Origin: Microplitis mediator
Taxonomy: Eukaryota > Arthropoda > Insecta > Hymenoptera > Braconidae
Direction: 5' to 3'
Length of the DNA stretch: 64,000 bases
NCBI RefSeq assembly: GCF_029852145.1
Contig: NC_079973.1
Span: 9,196,385 to 9,260,384 of the forward strand
How positions within the stretch are numbered: the stretch's first letter is position 1; each line of letters begins with the position of its first letter. Position numbers and translations under genes: made by a program. The notes under the pieces are model-generated. The model saw nothing but the letters and a program-made list of their open reading frames with translations, ran no database searches and was not told the DNA's origin. Below, piece after piece: positions 1 through 13,007 of this stretch.

Positions 1-58
1 CGATCATTGAAATCGTTTTTGAGAAATTTAAAAAAAAACAAAAAAAAATTTTTTTTTT

Positions 59-360
59 GTACACAGAAAAAACAGTTAACTTGGTTCAAGAAAAATATTG
101 TCTACTGAATTTCCTTTCTTGATTCAATAAAAATGTACACTTGATTCAAAAACTCTTTTTTGGTTCAAGACAGTAAACTCTCTTGCTCCAAAAATATTTA
201 TTTTCGAAGTGAAATTGAAAATTTATTGATTCAAGGAAAAAAATTCTTGGCTAAAGAAAATAAGTTATCTCACTCCAAAAAATCAAGATTTTGAACGAAA
301 AAAAGTTTACTTGGGCCCAAGAAAAAAAATTTTGTTGCTCCAAAAGTTTGTTTCTTTAAT
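59..360. repeat. ACAGAAAAA / TTCTTGG small MITE debris
   Basis: AT-rich stretch opening with ACACAGAAAAAAC and containing repeated short phrases such as TTGATTCAA, TTGGTTCAAGA and CTTGGG. The same vocabulary recurs at 12090-12230, 42420-42536, 53160-53520 and 58505-58818. It looks like a family of tiny non-autonomous elements, here degenerate and with no clear ends. Confidence 0.35.
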
Positions 361-424
361 AAAAATAAAAAATTTTTTCAGTCAGGAATGTATTCTTTCT
401 CCGAAAGATTGACGTGTTGATTTT

Positions 425-592
425 TAACAAATAATTCATTATCAAGATTATTCTCAAAATTAAAATTTTATTTTAATATTTAAAATTATAAGAAAAAAAA
501 ATGATATTTCATTTAATTTGCCGATTTATACATAGAGTGGCTTAATCTCACTCCATTGAAAAGTGAACGGATGGGTCTTTTGCCTTAAATAA
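425..592 (+). repeat. Dispersed repeat, copy 1
   Basis: About 170 bp beginning TTATCAAGATTATTCTC and ending near GGGTCTTTTGCCTTAAAT. It matches 18905-19070 closely, including the phrases TTTGCCGATTTATA and AAAGTGAACGG. A related terminus in inverted orientation is near 49355. No coding potential is visible; it is probably a MITE fragment. Confidence 0.5.
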
Positions 593-1375
593 ATGTTTGT
601 TTAATCCTCAGGGTAGATTTGCGTAATTTAATATATTGCGGTTATTCAAAACTATTAATAATAATAATAACAATACATTAGTGATGACATGGATAATTTA
701 ATGGTATATATTTTTGGTCGCGTGCTGATTTGATTAATTATATGTTTTGGTAATCTTTTAATCGTATTTTTCATGGTACATTTAAATTCAAGATTTAAGG
801 ATTTAGGGATCAATAACAATGTTATTGTTATGTTGAGTTTACATAAAAGATTAAATCAAGCAAATAAAATCAAATGTATAGTATAAGTATTTAAATTATT
901 TTCGAATCTAATGGAGGTTGAAAAAAAATAATAATAGTAATAAAAATTGTTAGCCATCACGAGGTATTTTTCTATTTGTCATTTGAATTCTTGCATGTTA
1001 AATAAAATAAATCGATAATACCAATTGGTATTGTACGTATGAGTATTTGTATTTCAGCTGGGATATTTATACTATTGAAGCATGCTAATATTTTTTTGTA
1101 TTGTCATTTTAACATATATAGGTTGGGCTTTCGTAATACGGAGGAAAAAAAAAATGGGTGGAAGCAAGAGAACAAATGCCAGGTGAATCTCAGCTAGAAA
1201 ACATAAGGGGAAATGACAACATGAACGGAGCGATGTGGTCTAGAAAAATAAAACTAGTTTTTTGACATTTGTAAAGCTAAAATAAACAATGACCGTTGCT
1301 TTGAATTATACATATGTTTTTAGGAATAAATTCATCAATTTTTTATTTTTTATATAATTAAATGATAACACTTAC

Positions 1376-1470
1376 GACGATTCTGTTGGGAGTTACGTCT
1401 AAAGGTCGTGCACCCAAAACTGGTGTCGCTGGAGCACTTCCTCTTCTGCACGCTTTCTCGTATGATGTGT
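1376..1470 (-). CDS. raskol: RasGAP (raskol/SynGAP-like) linker exon
   Basis: A 95-bp internal exon. The acceptor is TTAATTTCAG just right of 1470 and the donor is CGTC|GTAAGTG after 1376. Entering in phase 1 it reads D/H/Y-TSYEKACRRGSAPATPVL and then GARPLDVTPNRIV, leaving in phase 0. This Arg/Ser/Ala/Pro-rich stretch resembles the low-complexity linker between the split PH region and the C2/RasGAP part of SynGAP, DAB2IP, RASAL2 and insect raskol, just before a basic 'FFSKR'-type segment expected in the next exon. The phase fits every candidate first exon further right, so it is probably the common exon where all isoforms converge. Family assignment is from memory of the family, not a search; the exon boundaries are seen directly. 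Confidence 0.72.
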
Positions 1471-2300
1471 CTGAAATTAATAAAAAATAATAAATATTAT
1501 TTTTAGTTTATTGAAAATAAAATATAACTTTAAAAAACTTTCATTTATGCAAATAATTATCTTTAAATTTTCTCAAAGGTTTCGTTATGTTCTCGCGGAT
1601 ATATTTTTGTAACAAAAAGGAGAAATATTGATGGTTAATAAATGTTCAATAAATTGCAGATATTTAAAAAAAAAAATTTAATTTAAAAAAAAACTGGCAA
1701 TTATTGGGGCCTACCAGCAGAAGCGAAAACTTAAAACTATGAAATAACAGTAGTTTGTTTTTGGATTTTTAAATTAATTATAGTATCAAAAATTAAAATT
1801 TCATAATTTGTAAATAAAATTTATTAACATTAGTCGGATTTTCACATCTATCGGCATTCTAAGCAACAATTGTATACATTTTTATACGGTTTATTTATTA
1901 ATGAAAACATATTATGGTCAGTGCAAGCCTAGTATAAAATATAAATACAACTTATAATTGGCAGTCAAAAGATAAAATAAATAAAATTAAAAAACTGTAA
2001 AATTTACAGCAATTTAATTACACAATTTTATGAAACTATTAATAAATTTATAATTAAATGAATTCAATATTTTATAAAAATATTATTAGATTCATTTATA
2101 TAACTTTTTTTATAGAAATTGATATAATTATAGATATTATATTATATTTATATTATTTTATAAAATATTTTTATAATCTAATTCAAATGATGAATAAATA
2201 ATTTTAATTTGACATAATTTCCGATTTAATTATGCAAATTTAATCTCATAGTTTGCTGTCCAAGTGCGACACGTCATATTTATAGCTACAGGTATATATG

Positions 2301-3079
2301 TAGGGTGGTCGTTAAAAATTAAATTTTCTCAGGCGCTTCATGAAAAGCTTTTGTTTAGTAAAAAAATCCTTGGGGAAGTTGGTTTTTTTTTTTTGAGTAA
2401 AAAGCCGAGTGCCTCAAGACGATCCAAGTTCATTTTTCAACACAATCGCGTTTTTTTTAAATACCTCACGGAATATGCAGATTATAGGAAAAAATCATGG
2501 GAACAAATTTGTAGGAAATTAATTTCTTGACAAAAAAGGTCATATTCATTTTTTTTAAAAAATATGTTTTTATGAAGATATTTTAAAAAAACATTTTTTA
2601 GAAATCAATTGAGAATTGTAAGGATTACGAATGTTAAAAATAAAGTTTTTTCTTAAATATAGACAACTTCGTAACTCGTAACATATCAATCATTAATGCT
2701 TGTTATAGTTCCTATATATTTAAAAAAAAGTTATTTTCAAAATTTGTAATCCTTAAAACGCTCAATTCATAAGACCTAAAAAATGTTTTTTTTTTAATAT
2801 TTTCGTAAAAACACATTTTATAAAAAAAATGAACATGATCTTTTTTGTCAAGAATTTAATTTCCTACAAAATTGTTCCTATGAGTTTTTACTTTAATCTG
2901 CATATTTCATGAGATATTTAAAAAAAACACGATCGTATCGAAAAATGAGCTATGATCATCCTGATGCACGTGTTCTTTTTACTTAAAAAGAAAAAACCAA
3001 ATTACCCAGGTATTTTTTTCGCTGGAAATAAGTTTTTCATGGGGCGTCTAAACAAATTGAATTTTTAACGACCACCCTA
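2301..3079. mobile_element. Fold-back MITE, TAGGGTGGTCG ends (C1)
   Basis: A 779-bp non-coding element with terminal inverted repeats TAGGGTGGTCGTTAAAAATT and its complement at 3060-3079. The two halves are long imperfect inverted repeats of each other. It is closely related to 30624-31404 (781 bp). The flanks show no clean duplication here (GTATATATG versus GTATACTG). By the sister copy's 8-bp target duplication it belongs to a hAT-like group. No transposase is present. Confidence 0.75.
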
Positions 3080-3087
3080 GTATACTG

Positions 3088-4887
3088 AACATTAGCATTT
3101 CGGTGACGCGAACTTATAAGTTTGACCCCATCCAAAAATTGCCCAACGCGCCTAAAAAAGTTTTGACTTAAAAAAAAATTGAAAATGTGGTTAAAAAGTA
3201 CATCCTAAAAAACACAAAAGAAAAACATACATCATAAAATTACCAATCGCAACATTATCTATTTAAAAAAAAAAAATAATAAAAAATAAAAAATGTTTAG
3301 AGGTGACAATTTTTGTCATTTATTATTTATTTCTTTTCCAACAAAAGATTTAACAGCGGAACTAATATAAGTACATAAATATATAAATGAACGTTTATAT
3401 ATTTAATTTTTAATTCAATTTGAAGGCATAAAAAAAAAATAATAAAACATTGACCTTTTTTACTGATCTAAAATTATCTTCCCAAATTGTTGACAGGCGT
3501 AAATTGAACAATAAATCATGTAAAAGTTTAATAACAAGCAAAGAGGATGCTATTAAATCCCACAAACAAATAAAATAATATACCGGAAAAGTATCATCCA
3601 TCTTATATCCTGGCACATACAACACCATAAACTCTCTTGATGCCTCATAGCGATGCATTTTCTCCTTCTTCTCAACTCGTCTTATTCCAGTTTGTTCTCC
3701 TTTACTTGTGCATGCTTACGAATACTAATTGAAGCTAATAACCATAACTTAAATATTTTTTTAAACGGTTAATCGCAGTGATTTTGCTCGAGATCTTTTT
3801 GTTCGATACAAAGTTATCTCAAGTAAAAGAAAAACGAGGAGAAAATAAAAAAATTATTTAAAATTAAAATTGCAGCTGCAGTAATAAGAGAATAAATCGA
3901 TATTATTTATAATATATCTAAAGAAGAAAAAGGTTTTTGCTTTGTGTGGCGCCTCAAGTTTTATAATGATATTTGGTCCATCAAGAATAATCCCCTATAG
4001 ATTAGTGGCACGCCCGATACTGCATTTGAATTGCAATTGAAATGAAATGAAATAAAAACGAGCGCCACACGACTCAATACTTACTACTGCTATTAATACT
4101 TTATGCCGGCTGGCATTTTATTTGCTCGCATCCCTCCTCCTATTGTTCAATAGCTGGTCAACGGTTACTAATGATCGCTATGCTACTACATTCAAATTCC
4201 GCAGCACGTCATCATACCACTTGAATTGAAATTTTATAACTGTAACTATATTTCGAGATTCAATTCCAGTAATTGCACATCGCATTTAACGATAAAAAAA
4301 ATATCAATGAATGCATAATAACATAAAGAACAATGAGCACAAGGTTATGGAGTATCATATTGCTCGAGCATATGAATATGAATGTCTAAATTGCTAGACT
4401 AAATAGGTAATTTTGTTATTTAATTCAAATCAACTTTATTTTTTTTGTCACGACTTAATTTTTAAAAATTTTTGTAGTTAAATTCTACATGTGCTCTTAT
4501 TTAAAAGCTTTTAAAGCAAATGGACTAAGAATATGCATTTTCAGAAGTACTTTCAATTGTATAGAGAGCATAAAAAGAACACCTAATCTACATCGAAGCG
4601 AGAGCATTTGTTCGTTTCAACAAGTCAACCGCTTAACTGATGCTATTGCTCTGAAGCATTCATGCGGATTCAAGCGGTATTAATACCTTACAACTGTCAA
4701 CGCGATACCCATTATCACTATTAAATTTTAGCCCTCACATTGTTGGGATATTCATTTATACATATGACTTTTAAAAGGTCTGTCTTCTTTGTTCATCAAT
4801 TTTTTTTTTTCATCTCATTTTAATATATACATGTAAAAAGAAAATCCAATAGTGGGTAGTAATAGAGTTTATTCGTCAATCCTAATG
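3088..4887. other. Intron, no gene seen
   Basis: Plain AT-rich intron of the minus-strand gene. I see no exon, RNA gene or complete element. Short open frames at 3410-3658 (minus) and 4489-4683 (plus) lack splice or codon support. Confidence 0.4.
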
Positions 4888-5257
4888 CCCCGAGTCAAAA
4901 AACAAATTCGGATTTAAGTCTTGAAGTTCTCAATGATGATTTTGAGGATCAATTTAGAATTTTAAGATTGACAACAGTATTGAAAGTTATCGTAGTTTAG
5001 TCCTCAAAGTAGTAGTTACGACCCAGTTTACCACTTTGAGGACTAAACTGGAATAACATAATCTGGATTAGAGCCTCAAAATACTCAAAACATAGAGGAA
5101 TAATTTTATCCGCATTTGAACCTCAAAAGTCTCATTCGACGTATTCTCTCCCCTCCATTTTCTATCTAAAATTTTTCAAAGTCCGAAGTATAACTTTTCA
5201 TTCGTTGAGGAATGAAATAGAATGAATAGAACATCAAAGGAATTGAGGCTTTTGAAT
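4888..5257. mobile_element. MITE, CCCGAGTCAAAAA family, copy 1
   Basis: Starts CCCGAGTCAAAAAACAAATTC and carries repeated phrases TTTAGTCCTCAAA and CCTCAAAA. It aligns in inverted orientation to the complete copy at 16910-17402, including ATTCTCTCCCCTCC and AGTCCGAAGTATAAC. Its right end is degenerate. Confidence 0.65.
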
Positions 5258-5339
5258 ACCAGATAAAATAATCATATGTATGTATATTTTTATCTTATGG
5301 AAAATGCCACTACAAACAGGATATCCCGAATCCTTTATT

Positions 5340-5673
5340 TTTAAATATCGGTCAAAATAGTGTATTACACACCTAGAGAGGAAAGTAGAACATTCCAAGC
5401 CGCGTGTATAATTGCCTACCCGAGGCTAAGGAAAACACGCGGATTGGGACGTCCAACCCTCCTCCGTGTATATACAATTTTTCACTAGATCTGTACCAGA
5501 TGGTTTAAATTTTTGTCGCCGGTTGTGGAAGAATGACGCTTGCGCTAATTTTTGACATTTGTTTTCTCATAAAAGAAATGAACGACTTTCTTCCCTCTAC
5601 ACAGGGCAGGGATCCAAACTTTTGGTGCAGGTAGGGTGACAAATAAAATTTTAATTTTTTTTTAGCCACCCTA
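5340..5673. repeat. Mixed repeat with tiny TAGGGTG fold-back
   Basis: Shares with 24575-25025 the blocks ATTGCCTACCCG, ACACGCGGATTGG, AGATCTGTACC and TTTTCTCATAAAAGAA. Its right end (5632-5673) is a 42-bp miniature reading TAGGGTGACAAATAAAATTT through AGCCACCCTA, apparently a deletion derivative of the TAGGGTG fold-back family. Non-coding. Confidence 0.5.
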
Positions 5674-7265
5674 ATATATATAGATATTTTTCTAGAGGCG
5701 AATATAATGTAGACTATGTTATACTACGCGAATGTTTTATAGGTTTCAGTTGTCTAAGGCGTGTTATATTAAGTTTAGTTAAAATGACTTGCTCGATACG
5801 CTTGCTAGTAGTATATTGTCCATGATAATATTTATAGCTAGAGGATGACCGAACACGATTTACGGCGACGCAGTGTATTATATGTTACTACGTCCAGACT
5901 GGATTATAGAATAAACCACCACCGGACCTGGAGCTTTCATACGCACAGCGACATTGCGATTTTATTTATTGTCGAATATAGTTGACATTAATGTCGATTC
6001 ATGAGGTAAATCTACCAAACTAACGCACAAGAGGGAAACTCATGAAATTCATATATTTTACATACAAAAATAATTTACAGTAGGCGTGAACATTTTATAA
6101 TATTCACACCACCAATATTTCTATTGTATTTTATAATACATTGCACATAAATACTTCTAAGTATTTGGGAATAATAAATCATGTAGTGGTATTTTATATC
6201 ATGAGGAAATGTTTCATTAGATATGGTAATAGTTGTAACAACTAACAGTTACTGTTGTATATAGTATGAAAACAATCATTTCAAAAGCATTTTATTCATT
6301 TATATATCATGCGTTCTCTGGCGGAACTACTGCCTCCGGTTTAGTTATACTGCACTCTGAAATGAAGGCCGATTTAAACGTAAAGTTATGCAAGAAGCGT
6401 GGGATAGTTGTACAGAAGCGAATATAAACTACTAATTATTATAGGCTGTTGTTGTTGTTATTTTTTATTAGTAAAGATCAATTTAGTTCAATACATAGTT
6501 CGCAAAATAAATATTCATTACTCAGTTAATTTCTTTAACAACAAAATATGTGAAAATTAATGTTCAGCATAATTTCACACAAAACAAACAATTTTATTTT
6601 TTACCGGGAAAATTTTTAAATATTTTTTCATCATTGTAAAAGTTATGACAGCAAATAAATGAATTAAAAAGTAAATTTTGCAAAACTATTTATTTTATAC
6701 AAGATGATCTTACATGACATTTCATAATTACGCAATATATTAAAATTCTTAAAATGTCATGAATTAACATTTATACAATTTTAATTTATTTAACGATAAA
6801 TAAAAAATGTATGAAATTTTAGTCCTTATTTCACACTACTTTGGGGTTTTTCCTTTCATTTTATCCTCAAAACAGCAAAGTGAGCCTTATCTCGTCCTCA
6901 ATGAAGTTTACTGACCCCCATTTCTGACTGAAAAACCCAACTCCACTGAACTGAACTTCATTTCAAACTCACAAACCGAATGTGAACTTCGTTTGACCTT
7001 AAAGAACCCGGGCACTATATTTTAAATGGTGAAATGTATTTTTATTTCTGTGTTGTACTGGTTATTGGGTGTGACTCGAGTGAAGTTAAAGAATTTGTAA
7101 GTTTGTATAGAATTTCCTCCTCACTTGAGCCCGCACAACCTCACAAAAGTTGGTGATTTGAGGTTAAGGTGAGCGCCAAAATTTTGACGGGTAGTTTTTA
7201 TAATAGTTTATAGTAGTAACTGTGATCCTACAAAAATTAGTAAACTACTTTGAATTAAATATTAA
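5674..7265. other. Intron, no gene seen
   Basis: AT-rich intronic DNA. The part 6835-7180 contains scattered CCTCAA/TGAACTTC phrases reminiscent of the CCCGAGTC MITE family, but with no clear ends. Nothing else is recognisable. Confidence 0.35.
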
Positions 7266-7763
7266 ATGGCCTGTTATTTCTACAAACTGCTTGAAGTAGG
7301 AATACCTCAATATCTGCGTGATCTGTTTGTTGAGGAGGTAGATGTCAAAAGATCGGAGAGATTGGTAGTAAAAAATCATAATATATTGTTTAAAATTCCA
7401 AACTTTGCTACAGTGTTTTATGAGCATTCATTTGTCGTCTTAATAATTCGTCTCTGGAAAGATCTGCCTCCTAAGATATTAAAATCGGGTAGTCTTGAGG
7501 TTTTTTAAAAATAAAATGTTTGACTACCTATTAAGTTTAGACTTTAAATGAAAGTAAACAACAATTTTTGTAAAATAGCAAATCATAAATCAGCTTAGAA
7601 ATTGGATTATACAGTAAGAGTTAAATCGTCTATTAATATTCCTTCACAAATTGTGACTTTAGGTAATAAAATTACTCTTGTAAAAAAAACTATATTGATG
7701 TATAAAATTGCCATTTGGACTGTGCCTTGGCATAAAAATTAATAAATAAATAAATACATAAAA
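7266..7763 (+). mobile_element. LINE 3' end, truncated
   Basis: An open frame 7266-7508 ends with SFVVLIIRLWKDLPPKILK followed by SGSLEVF and a stop. This is the familiar extreme C-terminus of non-LTR retrotransposon reverse transcriptases (R-LWN-LP ... S-FK). It is followed by a short 3' untranslated tail ending in an ATAAATAAATAAATA run at 7737-7760. The 5' part of the element is missing, as is typical of 5'-truncated LINE copies. It lies on the strand opposite the host gene, in its intron. A second, shorter copy of the same protein end is at 18082-18153. Confidence 0.6.
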
Positions 7764-9579
7764 ATACTTAAGTTGATAATAAATTCCGCGTTTAACTATT
7801 ATTCGCATTTTTCCGTGTGTATTTTTTATCCAATTTCAATACAGTTAAAAAAAAAACTCTGAAATAAAATATAATATTTTAAAAAATTTATATTTTTATA
7901 CGTTTTTTAGGAACTTTTATTTTTATTACTTAAAATAACCCATAAAAAATTGCGTGAATACTAAAATGTTGATGACTGAAAAACTGTATACGCCTTTTTC
8001 AGTTTCAAACAATTTACAAAAAGAATACACACGTATATAACATTGAGAAAGTAAGATTTTATGAGAAAATAACGTATTTTCTTAAACATTATAAAATTCT
8101 TAACTTGAGAATAGTTGGCCATAGAATAATCATCAAGTAACGGTTTTGTTTTCCAGAATTTCATCAGCTACGGAAAAAAAAAATTCCTTTCTCTAAATTT
8201 TCAGGTTGCAACTGTTTTTCTCAGATATTTATAGTGAAAGCTCATAACTTGTTAACGTTTATTAGGAGAATTTCGAAACATAAAATATATAGTATATGCT
8301 ACACAAGTAAAATTAATGTTTAATTCACATTGATGTGTATTTCCAATGACTTTCCCGCGAATATAAATTTAATAGTCTTTGTTTCGGAACCCTATATGCT
8401 CGAATGTGCATTTAGATTTTATCAAGAGGTATGTATGTAATACACCATATGCAGGGAATATTAAAGAAAATCGAGGATAATTGGAGCGATTCAGGGCACG
8501 CGACTTAAACAGTAACAGCAGATGCTTCTTGAGTACTCGTGCGTACTTGTCGAAAATGAGATGACCATCCATGGCCATGAAAGAAACACACGCAGGTGGC
8601 GCAGATGCTAGAGTACAAAACGTAATAAATATCTACAATATCATATATATAAGTATAACAAAATACTTTTAACACTTTATGCATATATAATATATGTTAT
8701 ATATATCCATATTATAGTTGCGTGCTTTTATATTCCCTCTTCAACTCTTCTTTCGTTCCAGTATGAGCACGCGACCGCAATCTAACCGCGAAATATGTCA
8801 GGCGTTGGACAAATATCACTTGTTTATTATTATCATTATTATTGAGCTAATAAGGGAAATACCCGGGACTAGCAGAAGACACAAGATCTCTTAGACTTAT
8901 ACTTGTTACTCTGTTCTGCATATAAGCCCACGGAAATGAGAGCAGACTAATTCTCATACGCTTTCCCTTGTATATAAATTAAAAATTTAATCTTTGTATT
9001 TTCTATTTGAATATCATATTTTTTAATGATTTTAATTATAATCCACATATGACTGATATATTTGTTTATTTTCATTATCTATGTAACTATAAGTAGCATA
9101 CTTATGTTAGCAGTTTAGCAGTACGATGTGCATGAAATGTAGAATTTGACGTGAGTCAATTAGTGAAAAGTTTTTAAACGAGAGTAAATTTAACACTCCC
9201 AACTCTTCATGCTTGAAGTGTGCAAAATTTTAGATTAATTTAATAAGTCAAATATGAAAATAACTTATGAACAAATTTTATAACGAAAAGTTTAAACTTA
9301 TAATTTTAATCAATTACTTAGATCATTAAAATGATGTAAATAATTGATTAAATGAAATCAACTTTTGTAAAAACAATATTTTCTTAAGTAGTAAGTCTAT
9401 AAAAATTAGTACATTATTAAATTCATATTTAAAAGTTTAAGAATAATTTTCTTGACAGAAGACTCCAAAAAAATGTTGGAAAATTGAAAAGTGCATGCCT
9501 CAATCGTCCATGATAATTATAAATATTTTATTATTTTATCAATTTTTTCACATTATTAATTATTATTTAACTTTTAAAT
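7764..9579. other. Intron, no gene seen
   Basis: AT-rich intron. A 44-codon plus-strand frame beginning at the ATG near 8763 (MSTRPQSNREICQALDKYH...) is open but unsupported. Short frames at 7961-8164 and 8369-8578 look like chance. Confidence 0.35.
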
Positions 9580-10045
9580 AATTAATTTTATTTTCTATTT
9601 TTAGTTTCATTTTTATTATCGAAAATTTTTTTTAGATGTCACTTTTTATTTTTTAATTCTACTGCCAGTAGTTGGTGAAAGAAAAAGAAAAGAAAAAATA
9701 ATAACAATAAAAAATGGCAGCTTAACTTTTTATGAATTACGGAGTTTAAGTTTTTTTTTATTAATTACAATTAAACAAAAAGAAGTTAGGTAGTGATTTT
9801 CCAAAGGGCTCTTGCGACAAAAGATACAGAACTAATATAAAAAAAATTATGCCAATTTATTATATTTTTCAAAAGTTATCGTGGTTCCGAATATTCATAC
9901 AAGACAATTGACAGCAATGGTTTCTTGGATTCAAATAATTCATTTTAAATCAATGGAATAATTAATCTACTTAATACCGGGTCGAAAATACTCCTCAATA
10001 AATAATCTTTGAACTAGTATACAATTTAACTCATTTTAGTGTAAT
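9580..10045 (-). repeat. Dispersed repeat, inverted partner of 51078-51600
   Basis: Reverse complement of this stretch aligns with 51078-51600. Shared blocks include ACACTAAAATG, TTTTGTCGCAAGA, AAAATCACTA, TTTTTGTTTAATTGTAAT and AGCTGCCATTTTTTATT. Non-coding; likely an old transposable element present twice in opposite orientation about 41 kb apart. Confidence 0.6.
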
Positions 10046-11060
10046 AAAAAAAGTGTGGAAATGATTTAGCGTGAGTGAATTAGTCGAAAAATAATTCCGA
10101 ATTTTGGCCTCAACAGTGGATTTTGGACTCATTTAGGTCTCATTCGGCAGTTTTTGTCGAATAAGTCACAATTAAGCTCCAACAGCTTAACTAATTGGTT
10201 AAGTCTCATTTTGCCCTCAAAGTGAATGTCATTATATGAGGACAAAATCCGTTCAAAATTGGGACTTGGAAATAATTTTAGCTTTATTTAGTATTTAAGG
10301 CAAAATGAATTTTAACTGGGACTTAGGAAAAATTAGGTTTCATTGGTAGATGAGAATAGAAGTGTTCGTGCTTGAGGTGTATGTAAAACAAAACAAATCA
10401 GTATATTTCCAGCTGAGTTCAGATGTCGTCAAAGAAAATTATTTTGAATGGAATCTTTAAATTTTTTCACAAACAAAAATTTGATTGAAAATTTCCAATA
10501 GCATAATTTTTTGTAAGAAAATACAATATTTCTAAAAGTTACTTTTCTTCTCAGTGTACACTGGCCACAAAAGTTAAATATTTAAAAAATCGAAAATTTT
10601 TAGGTAATTTTCCCAAGACTGTTCCTCAGCGAAAAATGATCATAGAATAAAAAATGATATATTTAATAAGTAATTCTAACGTATACCCGATTTATCTGAA
10701 CTCTTTGCGAGTTAAATCGATCCACTTTCTCGTATGGCGCCTATACTAGCCTATTTTAATATTTCAACGAAAGTCATGCACATGCACGCGTCGATGCACA
10801 TTTACCTTATGCCTTACATTACATATATTTTCCTGCACCTTTACTATATATATAAATAAACAAGTTCTGTTATATATTTATGTGTATACATTTACTTATT
10901 ATTTATTCGTTTTCACTTTGAACTATTAGAGGTAAATGTACAGTACTATCATGGAATCCATTTATTGGACGGGATATTGATTTAACGAACAACGTGGTTG
11001 TGATACCGCGAGACCCATACCCAGAGATTTAGCAAGAAGGAAATGAAATAGACGGGGTCA

Positions 11061-11285
11061 TTAATCCCCACGACGTAGTAACCAAACTTGTATGACGGTG
11101 ATGAGAAACTCGGATATATAAAACGAATAACCAGGATTGCATGTATATCCATTCACTGCTACGTTTGCAAGTGACTCATGTATACAACCGGGACAACCAT
11201 CATAAGAATTATTTGCAGCATCCGCATAAAAACCTGAGATTATAATATTATTATAATATACCAGGAAAAAAGTTATAATTCTCAT
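11061..11285 (-). CDS. Small secreted-like ORF, doubtful
   Basis: A 74-codon minus-strand frame with a genuine ATG at 11285. Its first ~20 residues are hydrophobic (MRIITFFLVYYNNIIISGFYA) with a plausible cut after A. A Cys-containing middle follows (DGCPGCIHES..., NGYTCNPGYSF) and a more hydrophobic tail. The local GC content is clearly above the surrounding intron. I do not recognise the family. A TAATCTCAG|GTTTTT sequence within it could instead be a weak splice acceptor for an exon starting near 11237, entering in phase 1 like the other exons of the host gene, but it ends in a stop with no donor. It could be a chance frame. Confidence 0.22.
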   Translation of the reverse strand: MRIITFFLVYYNNIIISGFYADAANNSYDGCPGCIHESLANVAVNGYTCNPGYSFYISEFLITVIQVWLLRRGD

Positions 11286-13007
11286 AAATTATTTTTTTTA
11301 ATAATAACCTTTTTTTCTTTAATAATATAAAAGTGAGTATATTAAGAAAAAAACATTTCATTCTTTCTAAATTCAAAGATTAAAGGAATTATAAAAAAGA
11401 AGATAATAGAGTATTAAAAGTTACTTTTTAGAATAGAATGATAAGTGGGGAGATGATGATTTTTAGGGGACTGATGGGCTTTGATATGTCGTTAATACAT
11501 CAGGATATAAATCTACACTGTGTCCATAATCTAGTTTTTAAAGGGTCACCGTGTGTATCGCGACAAAGACTGAATTTTTGTGGATTAAGGTAACATGTAT
11601 TGTAACAGTATAATAGTATTGCAAAGGGTCGAATGCCAGTGAACCCTTTTTTTTACCGGCCGCAACCGAGGGGAGTTATTTTAGTCGAGATTCTAATAGC
11701 CGCGTGTTTATGAGAGAAGGCGTATAAACATAAATGTGAATAAGAAAAAAAAAACTTAAGTGCTCATGAAAATACAAAAATGAAAAAAAAAGAAATTATG
11801 TTAAACGAATTATTGTTTTCGTGACAGGAAATTTTTAAAAAATACACGAGGCCAAAACAATCAATAGCTTGTGCGACGTTTATAAACTACTCAACCGGTA
11901 ATTAAGCAATTGGTCAAGTTGTGAAAGCAAAGCCTTTCATAACGCAAGTCCTACTTACAAGCGAATGTATACAACATTCTACTCTATTTTACTCGACTCT
12001 GAGATCGTGATACTGATCTCACACTCTTGTTATGCTGGTCAAGAATATATTTATGCATAGTGTTAATCAATTTATTTAAATCGTTCTATACAAAAAAAAA
12101 AAAAAAGATTTCTTAACACGAAAAATTTTTTCTAGTCCCAATAAATTTTTTGCATTATGAGCTAAAACCAAAAATTTTCTAGGGACGAGAAAAAATTTTC
12201 TGGAGCTAAGAAATACTTTTTTCTATGCCAGTATTATTTGACATTTTATCTTATTTATTGTTGTGTACTTGATTTTTTTTCTTACAATATATATCTTTTA
12301 TCGCAATCAATAACATTTTATATCAATGACTAGACCGTTATAAATATAAAAGTATATTTATTTTTAAACATATGGTAGATTCTTAAGTGTTAGCCAATTA
12401 ATATAAAAAAAAAAATTAATGATGTGTGTTAAAGAAAATTAGAAAATAGTGAAAAAATTTGTAAGCTATATCCCCTGAACAAACATTGATATCGTGGTTT
12501 GTTTAATTATTGTAGTAACGGAAATAATTTATCCCAATTTACGAAAAAAAAATTGATGGGGGAGAAAAATGAGATCAAAATGGCTTATTAAAAGATTTAT
12601 GAGCTTCAGGACATGTGCTAACAGCTTTATCTTGAGGTTAAATTATTGTATACTAAACTCGTCCGAGGTCATTTCAATTTAATACGGGCAATTCTGACGA
12701 ATCTATATAAAAGGATTATTTAAAAGGTTCACTGACAATTACACTTATAGTTCCGATCCTTTATCAATGTCAAAAGTCGATGCTGCTACAGTAAAAAATT
12801 TATACGCACCAATTTGCGCATTAGATTTATGTATCATTTTATTTTTACACGCATAAACTCTTATATATACAGGCGGCAGTATTTGTTATCGCGAGCAATA
12901 AAATACTTTTGACATTTTATTTTTATATCATATGAATAGTGATTAAAAAAATTGATTTTTTTTTTAATTTATTCAAAGTTTAATAGCTGTTACATTTTTA
13001 TAAATAA
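11286..13007. other. Intron, no gene seen
   Basis: AT-rich intron. A degenerate small MITE of the TTCTTGG/AAATTTTTTC vocabulary is visible around 12090-12230. No exon or RNA gene recognised. Confidence 0.35.

Larger units (their letters stand above)
1..1375 (-). other. raskol: Intron following the linker exon
   Basis: Minus-strand intron that begins at the GTAAGT donor 1375-1374 and runs off the left edge. It holds AT-rich sequence and a small dispersed repeat but no further exon that I can see. The missing C2 and RasGAP exons should lie to the left of the window. Confidence 0.6.

Noticed and set aside
4076..4200. Donor-like GCAGTA|GTAAGT on the minus strand
   Set aside because: The only nearby ATG frame hits a stop before the donor.
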